Below, piece after piece: positions 10,576 to 22,158 of a stretch of 64,000 nucleotides of DNA. The stretch's first letter is position 1, and each line of letters starts with the position of its first letter. A program made the translations under genes and the position numbers. Origin of the DNA: Nephrocerus scutellatus (lineage: Eukaryota; Arthropoda; Insecta; Diptera; Pipunculidae); assembly GCA_947095585.1 (NCBI GenBank), contig OX352761.1, positions 35,493,777 through 35,557,776 of the forward strand, given 5' to 3'. The notes under the pieces are model-generated. The model did no database searches, was not told the DNA's origin, and was given only the letters and a program-made list of their open reading frames with translations.

Positions 10576-10828
10576 AAAGTGCGCTTTAAAATTATGTTAG
10601 CACGTAACAAAGTGTTTTGATAATTATACTTTTGATATATATAGAAAGCCCACTTTATCGCTATCACCGCGTGACAAAGTTAAAGCCACCCGAAACGTCT
10701 AAAACGTTTAAATATTTAACGTGGAGTTTAGCTTATATGTCATATCATTTCAGTGAACGAAAGTCGTAAAAATGTTTAAGAAAGATGAATATTTTTATAT
10801 TTTTGAAGATTTTAACTTAATGCTAAAG

Positions 10829-10931
10829 TTTGTAAAAAGCGTGCCAATCCTTTTGAGGAGCTTGAAGATGAAGGATTTTACTGCCGATATAGATTCGACA
10901 AAACCACTGTTCAGTTCCTGATTGACAATAT
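10829..10931 (+). pseudogene. PIF/Harbinger transposase, 5' coding fragment
   Basis: The reading NPFEELEDEGFYCRYRFDK and the following FLIDNI match the N-terminal region of HARBI1-like DDE transposases. The frame runs straight into the Gypsy insertion point at 10931/10932. It continues after the insertion at 17443 with INIEEPLNNRG, so one codon series is split by 6.5 kb. Together with the parts at 17595-18477 it forms one decayed Harbinger gene. The sequence upstream (10576-10828) is AT-rich and shows nothing clear. Confidence 0.75.
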
Positions 10932-11491
10932 TGTTACAAAATTCAGGCTTTCGAGTTCGTAAAGGATTTTGCAAATAAAACACAACACAAGTTAATTAAT
11001 TTACAAATAACAACTTTAATAAACAACAATAAAATTAACACAAGTTCACAATTTTTAATGTTGATTACTTTAATTGTACAGAAGAACACTTATAACACTT
11101 GTACTTTACAATAATTCTGCAAGCAAGAACTTTTACAACTGCACTGGTTAAATTCCAATTCACTAATAATCTTACTTCGGCTTAACGCCTCTATTTATAC
11201 TCAATTGAAAACTAGACAGAAATATCGAGAATAGACCAGAAAATTGTACCCTTATTCCCTTATTTACAACTAACGATACTTATATTTAATGAGTCATCTT
11301 CTAAAAAAAGACAACATGTTCAATCATGTTCTTTTACAAAAACCAGGCAAACCGCACAAACCGGTTTGACTACTTGTTTGACCAGTACACAATGATTCAA
11401 ACTTGCAGGCGGTTACATTTCAAATTTCAAATAATCTAATAGTCGCCTAAAAGTATGCAATTGAAACTGCTTATTTTTAGTATACAGTATT
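10932..11491 (-). repeat. LTR (3' in element orientation), truncated at its U3 start
   Basis: It begins TGTTACAAAATTCAGG and is collinear with 16820-17380 apart from small changes. The match stops at about 11491, so the last 58 bp of the intact LTR (including the CGTAACA terminus) and the polypurine tract are missing. This end therefore carries a deletion reaching into the internal region. Confidence 0.9.
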
Positions 11492-11546
11492 CAGCACTCC
11501 TTCTGTTGTTGTACCTTGTCAATCTGTCAACGTGAACAACTTTCAT

Positions 11547-12789
11547 TTAACATCTGGGGTTTTGTTGAATCCGATATACGATATCATTAATCCTCTTAAT
11601 GATCTTATAAGGTCCTTCCCAACTCTGCTGTAGTTTTGGAGATTTACCTTTTCTTCTCTTGGGATTGTAAAGCCAGACCAAATCTCCTTCCTGAAATCCA
11701 CCACAGTTTGCTCGCAGGTCATATCGCGTTTTCATCCGGTTGCTGGCATCCACTATGTTGCTCCTTACTGAAGCATGAACAGCGGTCATCCTCACTTAGA
11801 TCACTAACGTAGTTCTCCTTTGTTGTCGGCTCTACTGGTGGTGATCCAAATTTGATGTCGCATGGTAGACGAAGTTCTTTTCCAAATACAATCATTGCTG
11901 GAGAGTTTTTAGTAGTGTTGTGGACAGCACTACGATAACCCATCATAAACAACGGTATACAACGATCCCATTCGTCTTGGTTGGCATTAACTTCTTTTCG
12001 CAGATACTCTTCCAGCGTCCTGTTGAACCTTTCCACCATTCCGTCTGATTGTGGATGTAACGGAGTAGTCCTCGTTTTCTTGATGTTGAGTACTTGGCAC
12101 AGCTCTTGAAAGACTAGCGATTCAAAATTCCGCCCTTGATCGGAATGTAATTCCAGTGGTACTCCAAATCTGCAGATCCAACTGTCCACTTATGCCCTAG
12201 CCACCGTGCTAGCTTCCTGGTTTGCGATGGGATATGCTTCTGCCCATTTACTGAAGTAATCAATGCACACGAGTATATAGCGATTTCCATCTCTTGTTTC
12301 TGGGAATGGACCAGCTATGTCCATTGCCACCCGCTCAAATGGTGCTCCAACATTGTAATGTTGCATTTTTCCTCTAGTTTTTGGTTGCGGTCCTTTGCTT
12401 GCTGCGCACCTGTCACACGTTCGACACCAGTCTTCCACATCTCTACGGCAATTGACCCAATAGAAGCGATTTCTAACTTTATCTAGCGTCTTATTAACGC
12501 CCAAATGCGCTCCTGATGTACCACTATGTAATTCTTGCAAGACTTCTTTGACTCGATTCGTTGGTAGCACAATCTGTGATTTTGTGCTTTGACCATCAGC
12601 CGATTCCCATTGCCTTACCAGTAGTCCATCTTCCAACCTCAATGACTGCCATTGAGCCCAGTAACTTTTTACTGCAGGACTTGCTGTTGCAATCTCGTGC
12701 CACTCTGGTCTTTCACCTTGCTCAATCCATTGAAATATTGGAGCAATCGAATCATCGCACACTTGTTCCTGCCTTAGCTGCTCTTTTGT
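11547..12789 (-). pseudogene. Integrase of the Gypsy element
   Basis: From high to low coordinates: the zinc-finger part (HSGTSGAHLG, then CRTCDRCAASKGP), the core (VAMDIAGPFPE, then DYFSKWAEAYP), an in-frame TAA at about 12190, then HSDQGRNFES and SDGMVERFNRTLEEYL containing the remaining acidic residues of the DD35E triad. A frame change near 11790 precedes the C-terminal part (FQEGDLVWLYNPKRR, EGPYKI), which ends at 11547. Another stop, near 12787, separates it from the RNase H part. All domains are present but not in one frame. Confidence 0.92.
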
Positions 12790-14088
12790 CTAGCGATCTT
12801 CAACTTGTAGCCTTATTTGTGCAACTACTTCAGAGCACTTCTTGTTTTCTTGCCTTGTACAGTGTTTGCATTGGGGTGCACAAGGTCTTCTGGATAACCA
12901 GTCGGCATTATTGTGCAGCATTCCTTTTCGATGCTCCGTTCTGAATGTGTATGCCTGAAGTCGTTGAATCCATCCGGCCACCTGACCTGAACTGCATTAA
13001 CCACTTGAGTGCTGCATGGTCAGTTCGAAGAAAAAATTCTTGCCCATATAGGTACTTGTGGAAGTGTTTGACGCTATCGACAACAGCTAGCAATTCCCTT
13101 CGCGTCATGCAATAGTTCTTCTCGCGCTTAGAAAGCGAACAGCTGTAGTACGCTATTACACGCTTCTTTCCTTCTTGATTCTGCGATAGAACCACTCCTA
13201 TTCCCGCATTGCTAGCATCACTGTCCAGAATAAAGAGTTTTCCTGCCTGTGGATACGCCAGAATTGGAGAACTGCACAGCTTTCCCTTCAGCAACTCGAA
13301 TGATTTTTGGTGCTCATTCGACCATTGGAACTTTTGGTTCTTCTCAGTAAGGCGATGAAGGCTTCGTGCAACATCTGCGAAGTTAGGCACAAACCGTCGA
13401 TAGTAGGAGCATAGCCCCAGAAAACTTCGCAGCTCATGTAAATTCTTTGGTACCAGCCATTCGTTAACAGCTTTCAACTTCTTGAGATCCTTGCGTACTC
13501 CTTGACTGGATACAATGTGGACCAAATAATTCACTTCATTTTTTAAAAGGCTACATTTCGGCGGACTCAACTTCAATCCTGCAGCTTTAATGGTTTCCAG
13601 AACTTGCCGAAGATTATTCACGTGCTCATTAAATGTGCGACCAAAAACAATGATGTCATCCAAATATACTAGACATAGACAGGTCTTCCAGCTAAGGCCT
13701 CGCAAAACATGTTCCATCAACCGCTCGAACGTAGCAGGAGTGTTGCATAAACCAAACGGCATTACAGAAAATTGATACAAGCCGTTTCCCGCAGTAAATG
13801 CTGTCTTCTCCTTGTTGTTGTCATGAATTGCTACCTGCCAATATCCGCTTTTCAGATCCAATGTACTGAAAATTCTGGCTCCCGGTAACGTGTCCAACGT
13901 GTCGTCTATACGTGGTTATGGATAACTATCATTTTTGGTGACATCGTTCAGTTTACGATAGTCCACACAAAATCTCGTTGAACCATCTTTCTTTTGAACA
14001 AGTACCACAGGTGAGCTCCATGGGCTTTTAGACTTCTCTATTATTCCATCACGTTCCATCTTCTTGACCAGTGTTTCTGCCTCTTGTT
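12790..14088 (-). pseudogene. pol: Reverse transcriptase and RNase H of the Gypsy element
   Basis: The minus-strand reading begins with the RT N-terminus ([16 protein letters not shown], then [10 protein letters not shown]), has a TAA just before PRIDD at about 13917, and continues in the 329-codon frame 12908-13897. That frame carries FSTLDLKSGYWQV, FSVMPFGLCNTPATF and the catalytic YLDDIIVFG, then RNase H (DSDASNAGIGVVLSQ, RRELLAVV, RTDHAALKWL). A one-base shift at about 12980 moves into the 12790-12981 frame (NNADWLSRRP). Another stop lies near 14092. The order is typical for Ty3/Gypsy. Confidence 0.93.
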
Positions 14089-14089
14089 G

Positions 14090-15050
14090 CTAAGCAAGTG
14101 GTAATCGTCTTGGCGCCTGTCGAATTGGAGTCGCATTTCCTGCATCGATTCGATGTCGCACTGTATTGGTTTTACCCATGTCGTTGTCGCTGACAGCAAA
14201 AACGTCGGCAAATCGCTCTATCGCCTGTTCTGCTGCTTGTCGCTGTCCTACTGGAAGATGTTTACATAGCGAACGAATTATCTGCTTCCTTTCCAGATCT
14301 AGTAGCGTATTCTTTACTTTTCCAGGCTGACAGTTTGCGATACAGTTTACTCCCTGAGTCTTGCCAAAGACTGTTCCTTTTCTTATTACCTTCGGTTGGC
14401 TAACGTTCATTATTCTCACTGGTATCTTAGGCTGGAGTTTCACTAGAGTTCTTCCGCATATCAATCCGTTCTTATTGAAATTGGTTGGCTCCACTATTCC
14501 TACTGTACTGTCCCCAAGATCACCGTTCACCTTGCCATAGATGATTTTCTCGCACATAGGCGGAATCTCCACTTTTTCTTCAGTAATGATTCTTAGCCTG
14601 CCAATCTGGTTGTTGTTTATTTGCTGGGGTACTTCCACATTACGACATTTCAACACGTGGTTCTTCAGATCAAGGGACATCTCATGCTCTGTCATGAAAT
14701 CCAAGCCCAATATGCATTCATCCGTAATGCTGGCAACAATAAACCGATGAGAAAACCGTATTCCTCCAAACATGACACTACAGGAGCACTCTCCTTAAAA
14801 TGCTGCAACTTCACCTGTCGCTGTCCTCAAATTATAACGAAATACTTCTTCCACTTGACCTTTGGACACCACTTTGGGATTTACAACTGATCTGGAAGCT
14901 CCTGTATCCAAGGTAAACGTACGTGGTTTTCCTTCTAGCATACCACTAACAACCAAGCTGTTGCTGTCCTTTCCAAGTTTGGCAATGTTCACTGTGACCT
15001 TGGGGCTCTTTCCCCTCTTCATCATGTTACGCCCCGTAAAGCTGGTGTAA
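14090..15050 (-). pseudogene. Protease and pre-RT region of the Gypsy element
   Basis: The frame 14795-15025 contains FTLDTGASRSVVN, the aspartic protease active site. The frame 14090-14773 continues the fold (GLDFM) and the region leading into RT (NTVRHRIDAG, PIRQAPRRLP). A break at about 14775-14795 separates the two frames. The protease directly follows gag, as in other gag-pol Gypsy elements. Confidence 0.85.
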
Positions 15051-15051
15051 T

Positions 15052-16656
15052 TTAGTTTTCCTGGTCTGCAGCTACGAGGTAAGCTGACTGCTGCACCTCA
15101 TTCATCTGTGATGCGCCTATCTGCCGTAGATTTTCAGGCCTCTTAACACGATTCACAGGCTGTACTGTAGCTTGTACAGGTCTTGGCGCCTTGCAGTCGC
15201 GCATGAAATGTCCAGGTTTCTGGCATCTAAAACATTTTGGACGAGAATTTGATGTGGAATTCATGTCGTTCTGGAAGCGTCCAGTCTTTGATCTTCGAAT
15301 CTTCTCATCAATGAGGGCTTCTATTTGTATGATGTCCTCAGTTTCCAATTTGCGCAATCTAACTAAATCAGAAGACAAACTGGCTCTAGCTGCCTCGTAC
15401 TTTCCTCTGGCTGTTGTCCTCAAATGAAGTTTTAATTGCTCATCTCGAATAGCATTGATGAACGCATCCACTGCCAGTCCGTCCAAGATACTAGTCGGAA
15501 CCCCACAATAGGCTTGTCGTGCTAGCTTAGTTATTTCCCGCTCTAATTCTTGAAGGCGTTCTCCTCGCTGTTGTTTCTTCATCTGAAGCTGTATTTTTCT
15601 TAGCTCCTGTGTGTGAGATTGTCCATAAAGTCCAGCTCTTTCAAGATTCTTCCGGAACTCATCTCGGCATTTGGAATAATTTGTAATACATCAGCCGCTT
15701 TGCCCCTCAACGCCAGGATCAAAGAATTTAGTTGTTCTTCAGCACCCCATCCATTGTGTTGTACAGCAGCTGCAAACTGGACTTTGAAATTTTTAAAAGC
15801 TGTGTCGCCATCGAACGCAGGTGGTTTCAAAATTCCTTTCTGGTTACCAGAAGATTCTGGAATTACTCTGGTACTGCTTTGTTGAGTATTCTCTCTGACG
15901 AACTGAGTACGACTATCCAGCCGGGTCTCAATCTCCTTAATTTCGCCTTCCAGACCACTCACTTTTCCTGTCATGTTCGTTTCGACCGATTTCACTTCCT
16001 CTTGAATTTCACCCATTTCACCTCTTAGCTTTTCTTGAATAACATCCAGCTTTTGATTTTGCTGATCGAATTTGGAGTTCAGTTCTTGGGTTTGCCGAGT
16101 AAACTCCTGCTTCAGTTCCTGGCTTTGTTTTTGCGATTGTTCAATCTGCTGTTCAAACTTTACGGTCAATTTGGAATTTAACTGCTTATTTTGTGATCCA
16201 GTTTTTGGCTTTGCTGTTCCAACTTGTCGCTAATTTGAAAATTCAATTCTTGCTTCTGTTGGTACAACTTCTCGTTTAGCTTGGACTCAATTCTAGATTC
16301 CTTCTTTTTATTCTCCTGACTCTGTTGCTGCGATTGTTCACCTTGTTGCTGCCTTCGAAAATTCAAATCTTTTCTCTTCTCTTTACTTTGTTCACTTTGC
16401 TGCTTCATTTGCTGCATTAGAGCATTAAACATCGCTTCCATGTTTGGTGCTTCTTTATCTTCCGAAGTAGCCGTTTTTCGCTCCACTAACTCCGTCTCAA
16501 TTGAAAACGGTTGACCAGCCTGCTTTCTGCTTTAACGACTTGTTGTAAACGGAGAAATAGCTCTTGCTTATATCCTGCAGTACTTAGACCTCGCCGTCCA
16601 AACTCTTCTTTAAGCTCCTGGGAACTATAGGATTTAATGTTCAATGCACTTTCCAT
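15052..16656 (-). pseudogene. gag: Gag of the Gypsy element with SAP-like start, coiled coil and zinc knuckle
   Basis: The ATG at 16654-16656 starts a segment with LKEEFGRRGLSTAGYK, which resembles a SAP-type helix pair. A frame change near 16510 leads into 16178-16486 and 15600-16169, both glutamine- and lysine-rich with long predicted coiled coil. A capsid-like region follows (FDGDTAFKNFKVQF), then 15052-15582 with one CX2CX4HX4C knuckle (CFRCQKPGHFMRDC). The start was chosen because it is the first ATG after the primer site and opens a recognisable motif. Confidence 0.85.
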
Positions 16657-16799
16657 TTTATTGTTTAATGTTATCAGTTTATAAAATCACCAATTAATTT
16701 ATTAATTGTTCAACGATTTGTAAAATCTTTCTATCTCTCAATTTACAAAAATTTATTGTCTCTCAATTTGCAAAATTTTAATGTATCACGATTTGCTAA

Positions 16800-16817
16800 A
16801 TCCCACTTCTGACACCA
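16800..16817 (-). promoter_or_regulatory. tRNA-Leu primer-binding site
   Basis: On the minus strand this is TGGTGTCAGAAGTGGGAT, 2 bp after the LTR end. The plus strand equals the 3' end of insect tRNA-Leu including CCA. It primes minus-strand cDNA synthesis and fixes the orientation of the element. Confidence 0.92.
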
Positions 16818-16819
16818 AT

Positions 16820-17438
16820 TGTTACGAAATTCAGGCTTTCGAGTTCGTAAAGGATTTTGCAAATAAAACACAACACAAGTTAATTAATTTACAAATAACA
16901 ACTTTAATAAACAACAATAAAATTAACACAAGTTCACAATTTATAATGTTGATTACTTTAATTGTACACAAGAACACTTATAACACTTGTGCTTTACAAT
17001 AATTCTGCAAGCAAGAACTTTTACAACTGGTTAAATTCCAATTCACTAATAATCTTACTTCGGCTTAACGCCTCTATTTATACTCAATTGAAAACTAGAC
17101 AGAAATATCGAGAATAGACCGGAAATTTGTACCCTTATTCCCTTATTTACAACTAACGATACTTATATTTAATGAGTCATCTTCTAAAAATAGACAACAT
17201 GTTCAATCATGTTCTTTTACAAAAACCAGGCAAACCGCAAAAACCGGTTTGACTACTTGTTTGACCAGTACACAATGATTCAAACTTGCAGGTGGTTACA
17301 TTTCAAATTTTAAATAATCGAATTGTCGCCTAAAAGTATGCAATTGAAACTGCTTATTTTTAGTATGCAGTATTTACATTGGGATTTATCTTAGGATTCT
17401 AATTCTATTATATACGCTACTGACTACTTTTCGTAACA
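16820..17438 (-). repeat. LTR (5' in element orientation), complete
   Basis: At 619 bp it runs from TGTTACGAAA to TTTTCGTAACA, giving terminal inverted repeats of about 10 bp. It is followed by the ATAT target duplication. The truncated partner lies at 10932-11491 and a solo copy at 58023-58667. Confidence 0.95.
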
Positions 17439-17442
17439 ATAT

Positions 17443-18480
17443 TAATATAGAAGAACCTCTGAATAATCGTGGGCTCTATAATATAAAATAGAGAAATATG
17501 TTTTAGACTATTTGATTAACTTATATACGAGTATATTATTTCCTATTCTTACATCGTTGCTGATATTTGTAGTGTTGCATTTTTTCGCTAGAAATGTGCA
17601 TCAAGATGATGTCGGTAAGTAAACAGTGGTATTACATAAGAAATTTAAATTAATTTTTTTATTATAACATTTTTAAGAGCTTTTCATGGAATGACACAGG
17701 CTACAGTCGGAAAAATCATTAAAAGTTGCTTTGCTGTTGCCGCATTTCATTAAGTTCCCATCATCAGTTGAAGAGTACACTGAGACTAATCAAAAATTTT
17801 AAGGAATTGCCAGATTTCGCAAGTTAATAGGAGTAATTGAATGCACGCATGTTCTCATTAAGCGGCTAGCCAAAATTGTAGGACCATCGGCAGGACATTT
17901 CATTAATAGAAAAGGTAGCTAAACAATTAACTACGGAAAACAAATTTTTATTTTTGCATGTTTCTGTTATAAAGGCTACTATTCTTTCAATGTCCAAATT
18001 GTATCCGATGCAAATTGCATCGATATTGTTGCGAGGTCTCGTGGCTCCATTCACGACTCAAATATATGGAACAATTGTATTCTGAAAAGCAAACTAGAAG
18101 CAAATAGAAATATTCATCAAGGAATTTTGCTTGGTGATGCAGGATATCCATGCTCCAATGTATTAATAACGCCGATCAGGAATCCATCTAATCAACAAGA
18201 ACATCATTATAACAACAGTCGTACTTCAACAAGAAGTCGGATCGAATGTCTCAATGACCAACTGAAGTCTAAATTTCGATCAGTTTTAGACAGACTGCGA
18301 GTGGACTTAGATACGGCCATTGCCGTGCTGCACAACACAGCCAAGGAGAGGAATATTCAATTTGTTGAAGAACAAACAGCTCCATCGAGTCTTCCGGCGC
18401 AATTAGATAACATCAACAAACCTATAGAAGCAACTGGAATAGCATTCCAAAGCAGTTTCATAAACCAGTACTTTTAATAA
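17443..18480 (+). pseudogene. PIF/Harbinger (HARBI1-like) transposase, unit 1 copy
   Basis: Exon-like blocks read FVVLHFFARNVHQDDVG (ends 17614, donor GTAAGT), AFHGMTQATVGKIIK, then the DDE region VIGVIECTHVLIKRL. A 60-bp intron (17915-17974) is followed by GYYSFNVQIVSDANC, GDAGYPCSNVLITP and RSRIECLNDQLKSKF. The second catalytic D and the final E are visible; the first is E (IECTH) instead of the usual D (IDCTH). This copy has an extra disabling change near 17800 and an altered splice acceptor (AAG for AGG near 17677). A frame slip near 17735 is shared with units 2 and 3. The Gypsy insertion separates it from its 5' part at 10829-10931. Confidence 0.85.
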
Positions 18481-18557
18481 AAAAAAATTTTTATATAAGT
18501 AGGAACACATATCATTTTGAAAAGTAATACATATCATTTTAAAAAGGAACACATAAA

Positions 18558-18800
18558 TTAATTAAAAAGGCAGTTGCACGAACTTTGCTGTTTAGATTTC
18601 AGAACCTTCAGTCTCATATTGTGGACCTCCTTTCGCTGTGCAATGTCCAGCGTATGAATTTCTCTTGCACGTTCAGTATCTTCCTTGGCTTTTAAAAGCA
18701 CCTCATCTGCGTAACGCACTTGCAACAAGTGAGGTTCAGCTGCACCCTTCTTTATGTTAATCATGCGGAAATTGTTGCCCTTGTATTCGATTATTTGCAA
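18558..18800 (-). pseudogene. C-terminal part of a Harbinger Myb/SANT-partner-like protein (unit 1)
   Basis: The 80-codon frame has a charged helix (LLKAKEDTERAREIHTLDIA, then QRKEVHNMRLKVLKSKQ) like the C-terminal helix of the second, Myb/SANT-type protein that PIF/Harbinger elements encode beside the transposase. It is convergent with the transposase, 80 bp from its end, as in many Harbinger elements. No DNA-binding domain remains. The function is inferred from position and helix character, not from a diagnostic motif. Confidence 0.5.
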
Positions 18801-19735
18801 TTTGAAAAGTAAAACAAGCGAATGACTGCAGTGAAAGTGCGTTTGTTTTCGAAACCTAGACTTATTTAAGACTTATTGACTTATTAGCCTTAAGTCTAGC
18901 CTAGGCTATTTTCGAAACGAAGACTTATTTGTGGAACCTGACTTATTCAAAAGTCGCGAGGTGACTTTTTTTCTATCCCTTTCTTGCTAAATATAAATAC
19001 ATATATATATAAAAATTTTCGTTTCGGGTACGTCATTCTAAAACTCGTGAACCGCTGGAAAGATTGACACCAAACTTAGATAATATGTTAGTTTAGTCTG
19101 CAGGAAGTTTTCTCTTAAGTTTAATCCCAATAGGTGGCGCTTTAGTCGTGATAGTCAATTTTTCGTTTTTATGGTACTACTTGGCTCATATTCGCAAAAT
19201 AAATTTCTTAAATAAAAAAAACAACCCATAAAAATTAAAATTGATATGGGAGCCCCTCGATCCTGGGTCATTTTTTATTTTTTTATTGTAGGAGAAAATC
19301 ACCGAAAGAGACATTTGACATCAGATGTCAAATTTGAAAATGCTCAGATCAATTTATTCTGAGCACTTAGAGCACGCTCATACTCTGAGCAAATTAGAAA
19401 CACGAGCATTTTTCTTGAGAACTCTTTGACTGCTCCGAACTAATTTATGAAAACGCCAAATGATAGAATATTGTGAAAACTTGTTGTTCTATCTGTAAGT
19501 TGATATCGACAACAAAAAACGACATCAATAAGAATACAATTCAGTAAATAAGTAAGTAAGTTGAATTAAGCATAAAACATTTATGTCTCGTTTCATTTGC
19601 TGGGTTCATTTGTGCGTGAGCTAAGATTTCTCTCTCTCTCCACAACCAAAACCAAGCAGCGAAGCCGACTGCGCAGCACACGCCGCACACAGTCATTAAA
19701 GTCCGACGGTATTCTGATGCCACAATATGATATTT

Positions 19736-20545
19736 AAAAAATGTATAAAGGCCTTGCGGCCGAACCCGGGGCCCGATCACTACCAAATTATTTATTGGGT
19801 ATACACATGTTTGTAACATTTGAAAAAAAAAAAACGGGTAATTTTTTTTTAAATTTGTATGGGAGCCCCACGAACCCGGGGCCCGATCACTTCCAAATTT
19901 TAAAAGAAAGTGTTGTCACCAGAAATACACATGTGTACAAAATTTCAGAAAAATCGGGCTTTAGGAAGTGCGTTAAAAACTGATAATTAAAAAAAAAATT
20001 TGTATGGGAACCCCGCGGCCCGAGGGTCCTAAAATTTTAATAGAAAGTGTTGTCATGGGAGATACACATGTCTGCAAAATTTCAATAAAATCGGGCTTAA
20101 GGAAGTGGGTGTAAAATTGATTACAAGATTTGGTGTGCCAGCCAGCCAGCCACGTGCAAGTGAAGTTAATATAGAGAATTTAATAAGTTTGCTGATAAAA
20201 TTTGAACCCGCTAAGTGGCGGTGAAGTCGAGATATTTACAAAAAACTACATTTATTGATATCATATCATATCAGAATGGATGTACATTGGCTATGATTAT
20301 TGAAATGTTTATGTTTATAATTATGTTGAATTCTGTTTTGACAATTTTGTATTTATTGGTCGATTTCGTTGTTGACATTTGAGTAGAATTGTTGCATGTA
20401 GTTAAACCGTGCGCATACACAAGTGATGGAGTGATGGGAAGGCGATTTCGGAGATGGCGTGATGAGATGTTGATGGGGACCGATGGGGGCGATGAGTATG
20501 TTATGAAGCCACGAGCAACGCCGGGCACTTCAACTAGTATTTTAT
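19736..20545 (+). repeat. Dispersed non-coding repeat in unit 1
   Basis: Successive subunits carry GGGCCCGATCAC, AAGTGTTGTCACC, ATACACATGTG and AAATCGGGCTT, with a tail near 20160 (AGTTAATATAGAGAATT) also present at 37138-37160. The segment ends at CCGGGCACTTCAACTAGT. Its complement resembles the ACTAGCTGTTCCCGGGCG start of the repeat at 60400. Small open frames here (20271-20528) are not coding. Unit 2 has the equivalent at 23337-24117. Confidence 0.7.
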
Positions 20546-20639
20546 ATTTTTGTAAGTGAAACTACTTTATCGGCGGTGATGAGAAAATTTAACACGATAT
20601 CAAAAATAATTTTGTGTCGCGATTTTGTATTTTAAATTC

Positions 20640-21066
20640 TTGTAACTAAGTCATTTCTCAAGCAATTTCTATGAAACTTGGTATATAGGACTAAGATGCG
20701 ACTATAACCCTTGTTCCTATGGAAATTCTGGGATCTGGCCAATGGAATCTGGAATTTTGTGGCCCAAGCAATTTCTCAAGCGTTTCGCATGACATTCGGT
20801 ATGTAGGACTTAGATGCGACTGTAGCCCTTGTTCATATGGAAGTTCTGGGATCTGGTCAATAGAGTCTGGAATTTTATGGACCAAGCAATTTCTCAACCG
20901 ATTCGTATGCAATTCGGTATATAGGACTAAGATGCGACTATCACCCTTGTTCCAATGAAAATTCTGGGGTTTGGCCAAAAGGGTCTGGAGTTTTTTGGAC
21001 CAAACAATTTCCCAAGCAATTCGTATAAAAGTCGGTATGTAGGACTAAGATGCGACTTTAACCCTT
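20640..21066 (+). repeat. 118-bp satellite, about 3.6 monomers (unit 1)
   Basis: The monomer word ATTTC.CAA recurs at 20653, 20771, 20889 and 21007, exactly 118 bp apart. Other conserved words are GGTATGTAGGACT, AAGATGCGACT and TTCTGGGATCTGG. Further blocks of the same satellite lie at 24212-24638 and 32757-33195. Confidence 0.93.
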
Positions 21067-21194
21067 GTGGGCTCTATAATATAAAATATAGAAATATGTA
21101 TTAGACTATTTGATTAACTTATATACGAGTATATTATTTCCTATTCTTACATCGTTGCTGATATTTGTAGTGTTGCATTTTTTCGCTAGAAATG

Positions 21195-22078
21195 TTTATC
21201 AAGATGATGTCGGTAAGTAAACAATATATGGTATTACATAAGAAATTTAAATTCATTTTTTATTATAACATTTTTAGGAGCTTTTCATGGAATGACACAG
21301 GCTACAGTCGGAAAAATCATTAAAAGTCGCTTTGCTGTTGCCGCATTTCATTAAGTTCCCATCATCAGTTGAAGAGTACACTGAGACTAATCAACAATTT
21401 AAAGAAATTGCCAGATTTCGCAAGGTAATAGGAGTAATTGAATGCACGCATGTACTCATTAAGCGGCTAGCCAAAATTGTAGGACCATCGGCAGGACATT
21501 TCATTAATAGAAAAGGTAGCTAAACAATTAACTACGGAAAACAAATTTTTATTTTTGCATGTTTCTGTTATAAAGGCTACTATTCTATCAATGTCCAAAT
21601 TGTATCCGATGCAAATTGCATCGATATTGTTGCGAGGTCTCGTGGCTCCATTCACGACTCAAATATATGGAACAATTGTATTCTGAAAAGCAAACTAGAA
21701 GCAAATAGAAATATTCATCAAGGAATTTTGCTTGGTGATGCAGGATATCCATGCTCCAATGTATTAATAACGCCGGTCAGGAATCCATCTAATCAACAAG
21801 AACACCATTATAACAACAGTCATACTTCAACAAGAAGTCGGATCGAATGTCTCAATGACCAACTGAAGTCTAAATTTCGATCAGTTTTAGACAGACTGCG
21901 AGTGGACTTAGATACGGCCATTGCCGTGCTGCACAACACAGCCAAGGAGAGGAATATTCAATTTGTTGAAGAACAAACAGCTCCATCGAGTCTTCCGGCG
22001 CAATTAGATAACATCAACAAACCTGTAGAAGCAACTGGAATAGCATTCCAAAGCAGTTTCATAAACCAGTACTTTTAA
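21195..22078 (+). pseudogene. PIF/Harbinger transposase 3' half, unit 2 copy
   Basis: It has the same exon/intron layout as unit 1, with an intact AGG splice acceptor near 21279 and the frame LLPHFIKFPSSVEEY through GPSAGHFINRKG open (21332-21523). The apparent stop after NRKGS lies in the 60-bp intron. The second catalytic D (GDAGYP) and the E (RIECLND) are present, and the first catalytic residue is again E (IECTH). A one-base frame slip between KIIKSRFA and LLLPHF is shared with the other units. Confidence 0.85.
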
Positions 22079-22158
22079 TAAAAAAAAATTTTTATATAAT
22101 TAGGAACACATATCATTTTGAAAAGTAATACATATCATTTTAAAAAGAAACACATAAA

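Larger units (their letters stand above)
10932..17438 (-). mobile_element. Near-complete Gypsy (Ty3-type) LTR retrotransposon, minus strand
   Basis: Read on the minus strand: LTR 16820-17438, tRNA-Leu primer site, gag, protease, RT, RNase H, integrase, then a truncated LTR 10932-11491. It is flanked by a 4-bp ATAT target duplication (10928-10931 and 17439-17442). No env frame is present. Nonsense and frameshift changes are scattered through pol and gag, so the copy is inactive. It is inserted in the Harbinger transposase gene in the opposite orientation. tRNA-Leu priming is known from the mdg3/micropia/blastopia lineage, but the lineage here is not proved. Confidence 0.95.
17469..21066 (+). 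repeat. Composite tandem unit 1 (3598 bp)
   Basis: The unit starts at GTGGGCTCTATAAT and ends in the 118-bp satellite (...TAACCCTT). The same start recurs at 21067 and 24639. Contents in order: transposase 3' half, convergent Myb-partner-like ORF (18558-18800), truncated CGAAACC MITE (18848-18975), CAGATGTCAAATTTG / CTGAGCACTTAGAGC sequences, dispersed GGGCCCGATCAC repeat (19740-20160), a stretch ending CCGGGCACTTCAACTAGT (about 20538), and satellite. Unit 1 alone has the natural Harbinger flank on its left, so it holds the original left junction. Confidence 0.9.

Noticed and set aside
16800..16817. Possible tRNA gene fragment
   Set aside because: Only the 18-nt 3' end with CCA is present at the exact LTR edge, so it is the primer-binding site.
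17866..18054. 62-codon minus frame MNGATRPRNN in three units
   Set aside because: Antisense shadow of the transposase coding strand.
19541..19819. 92-codon minus frame (also in units 2 and 3)
   Set aside because: No domain; sits in non-coding repeat between Harbinger and the dispersed repeat, and its length varies between units.
20271..20528. 85-codon minus frame starting MPGVARGF, repeated in unit 2
   Set aside because: Identical by array duplication and lies in non-coding dispersed repeat; no motif.
20691..20978. 95-codon minus and 79-codon plus frames in units 1 and 2
   Set aside because: They read through the 118-bp satellite and repeat its monomer.
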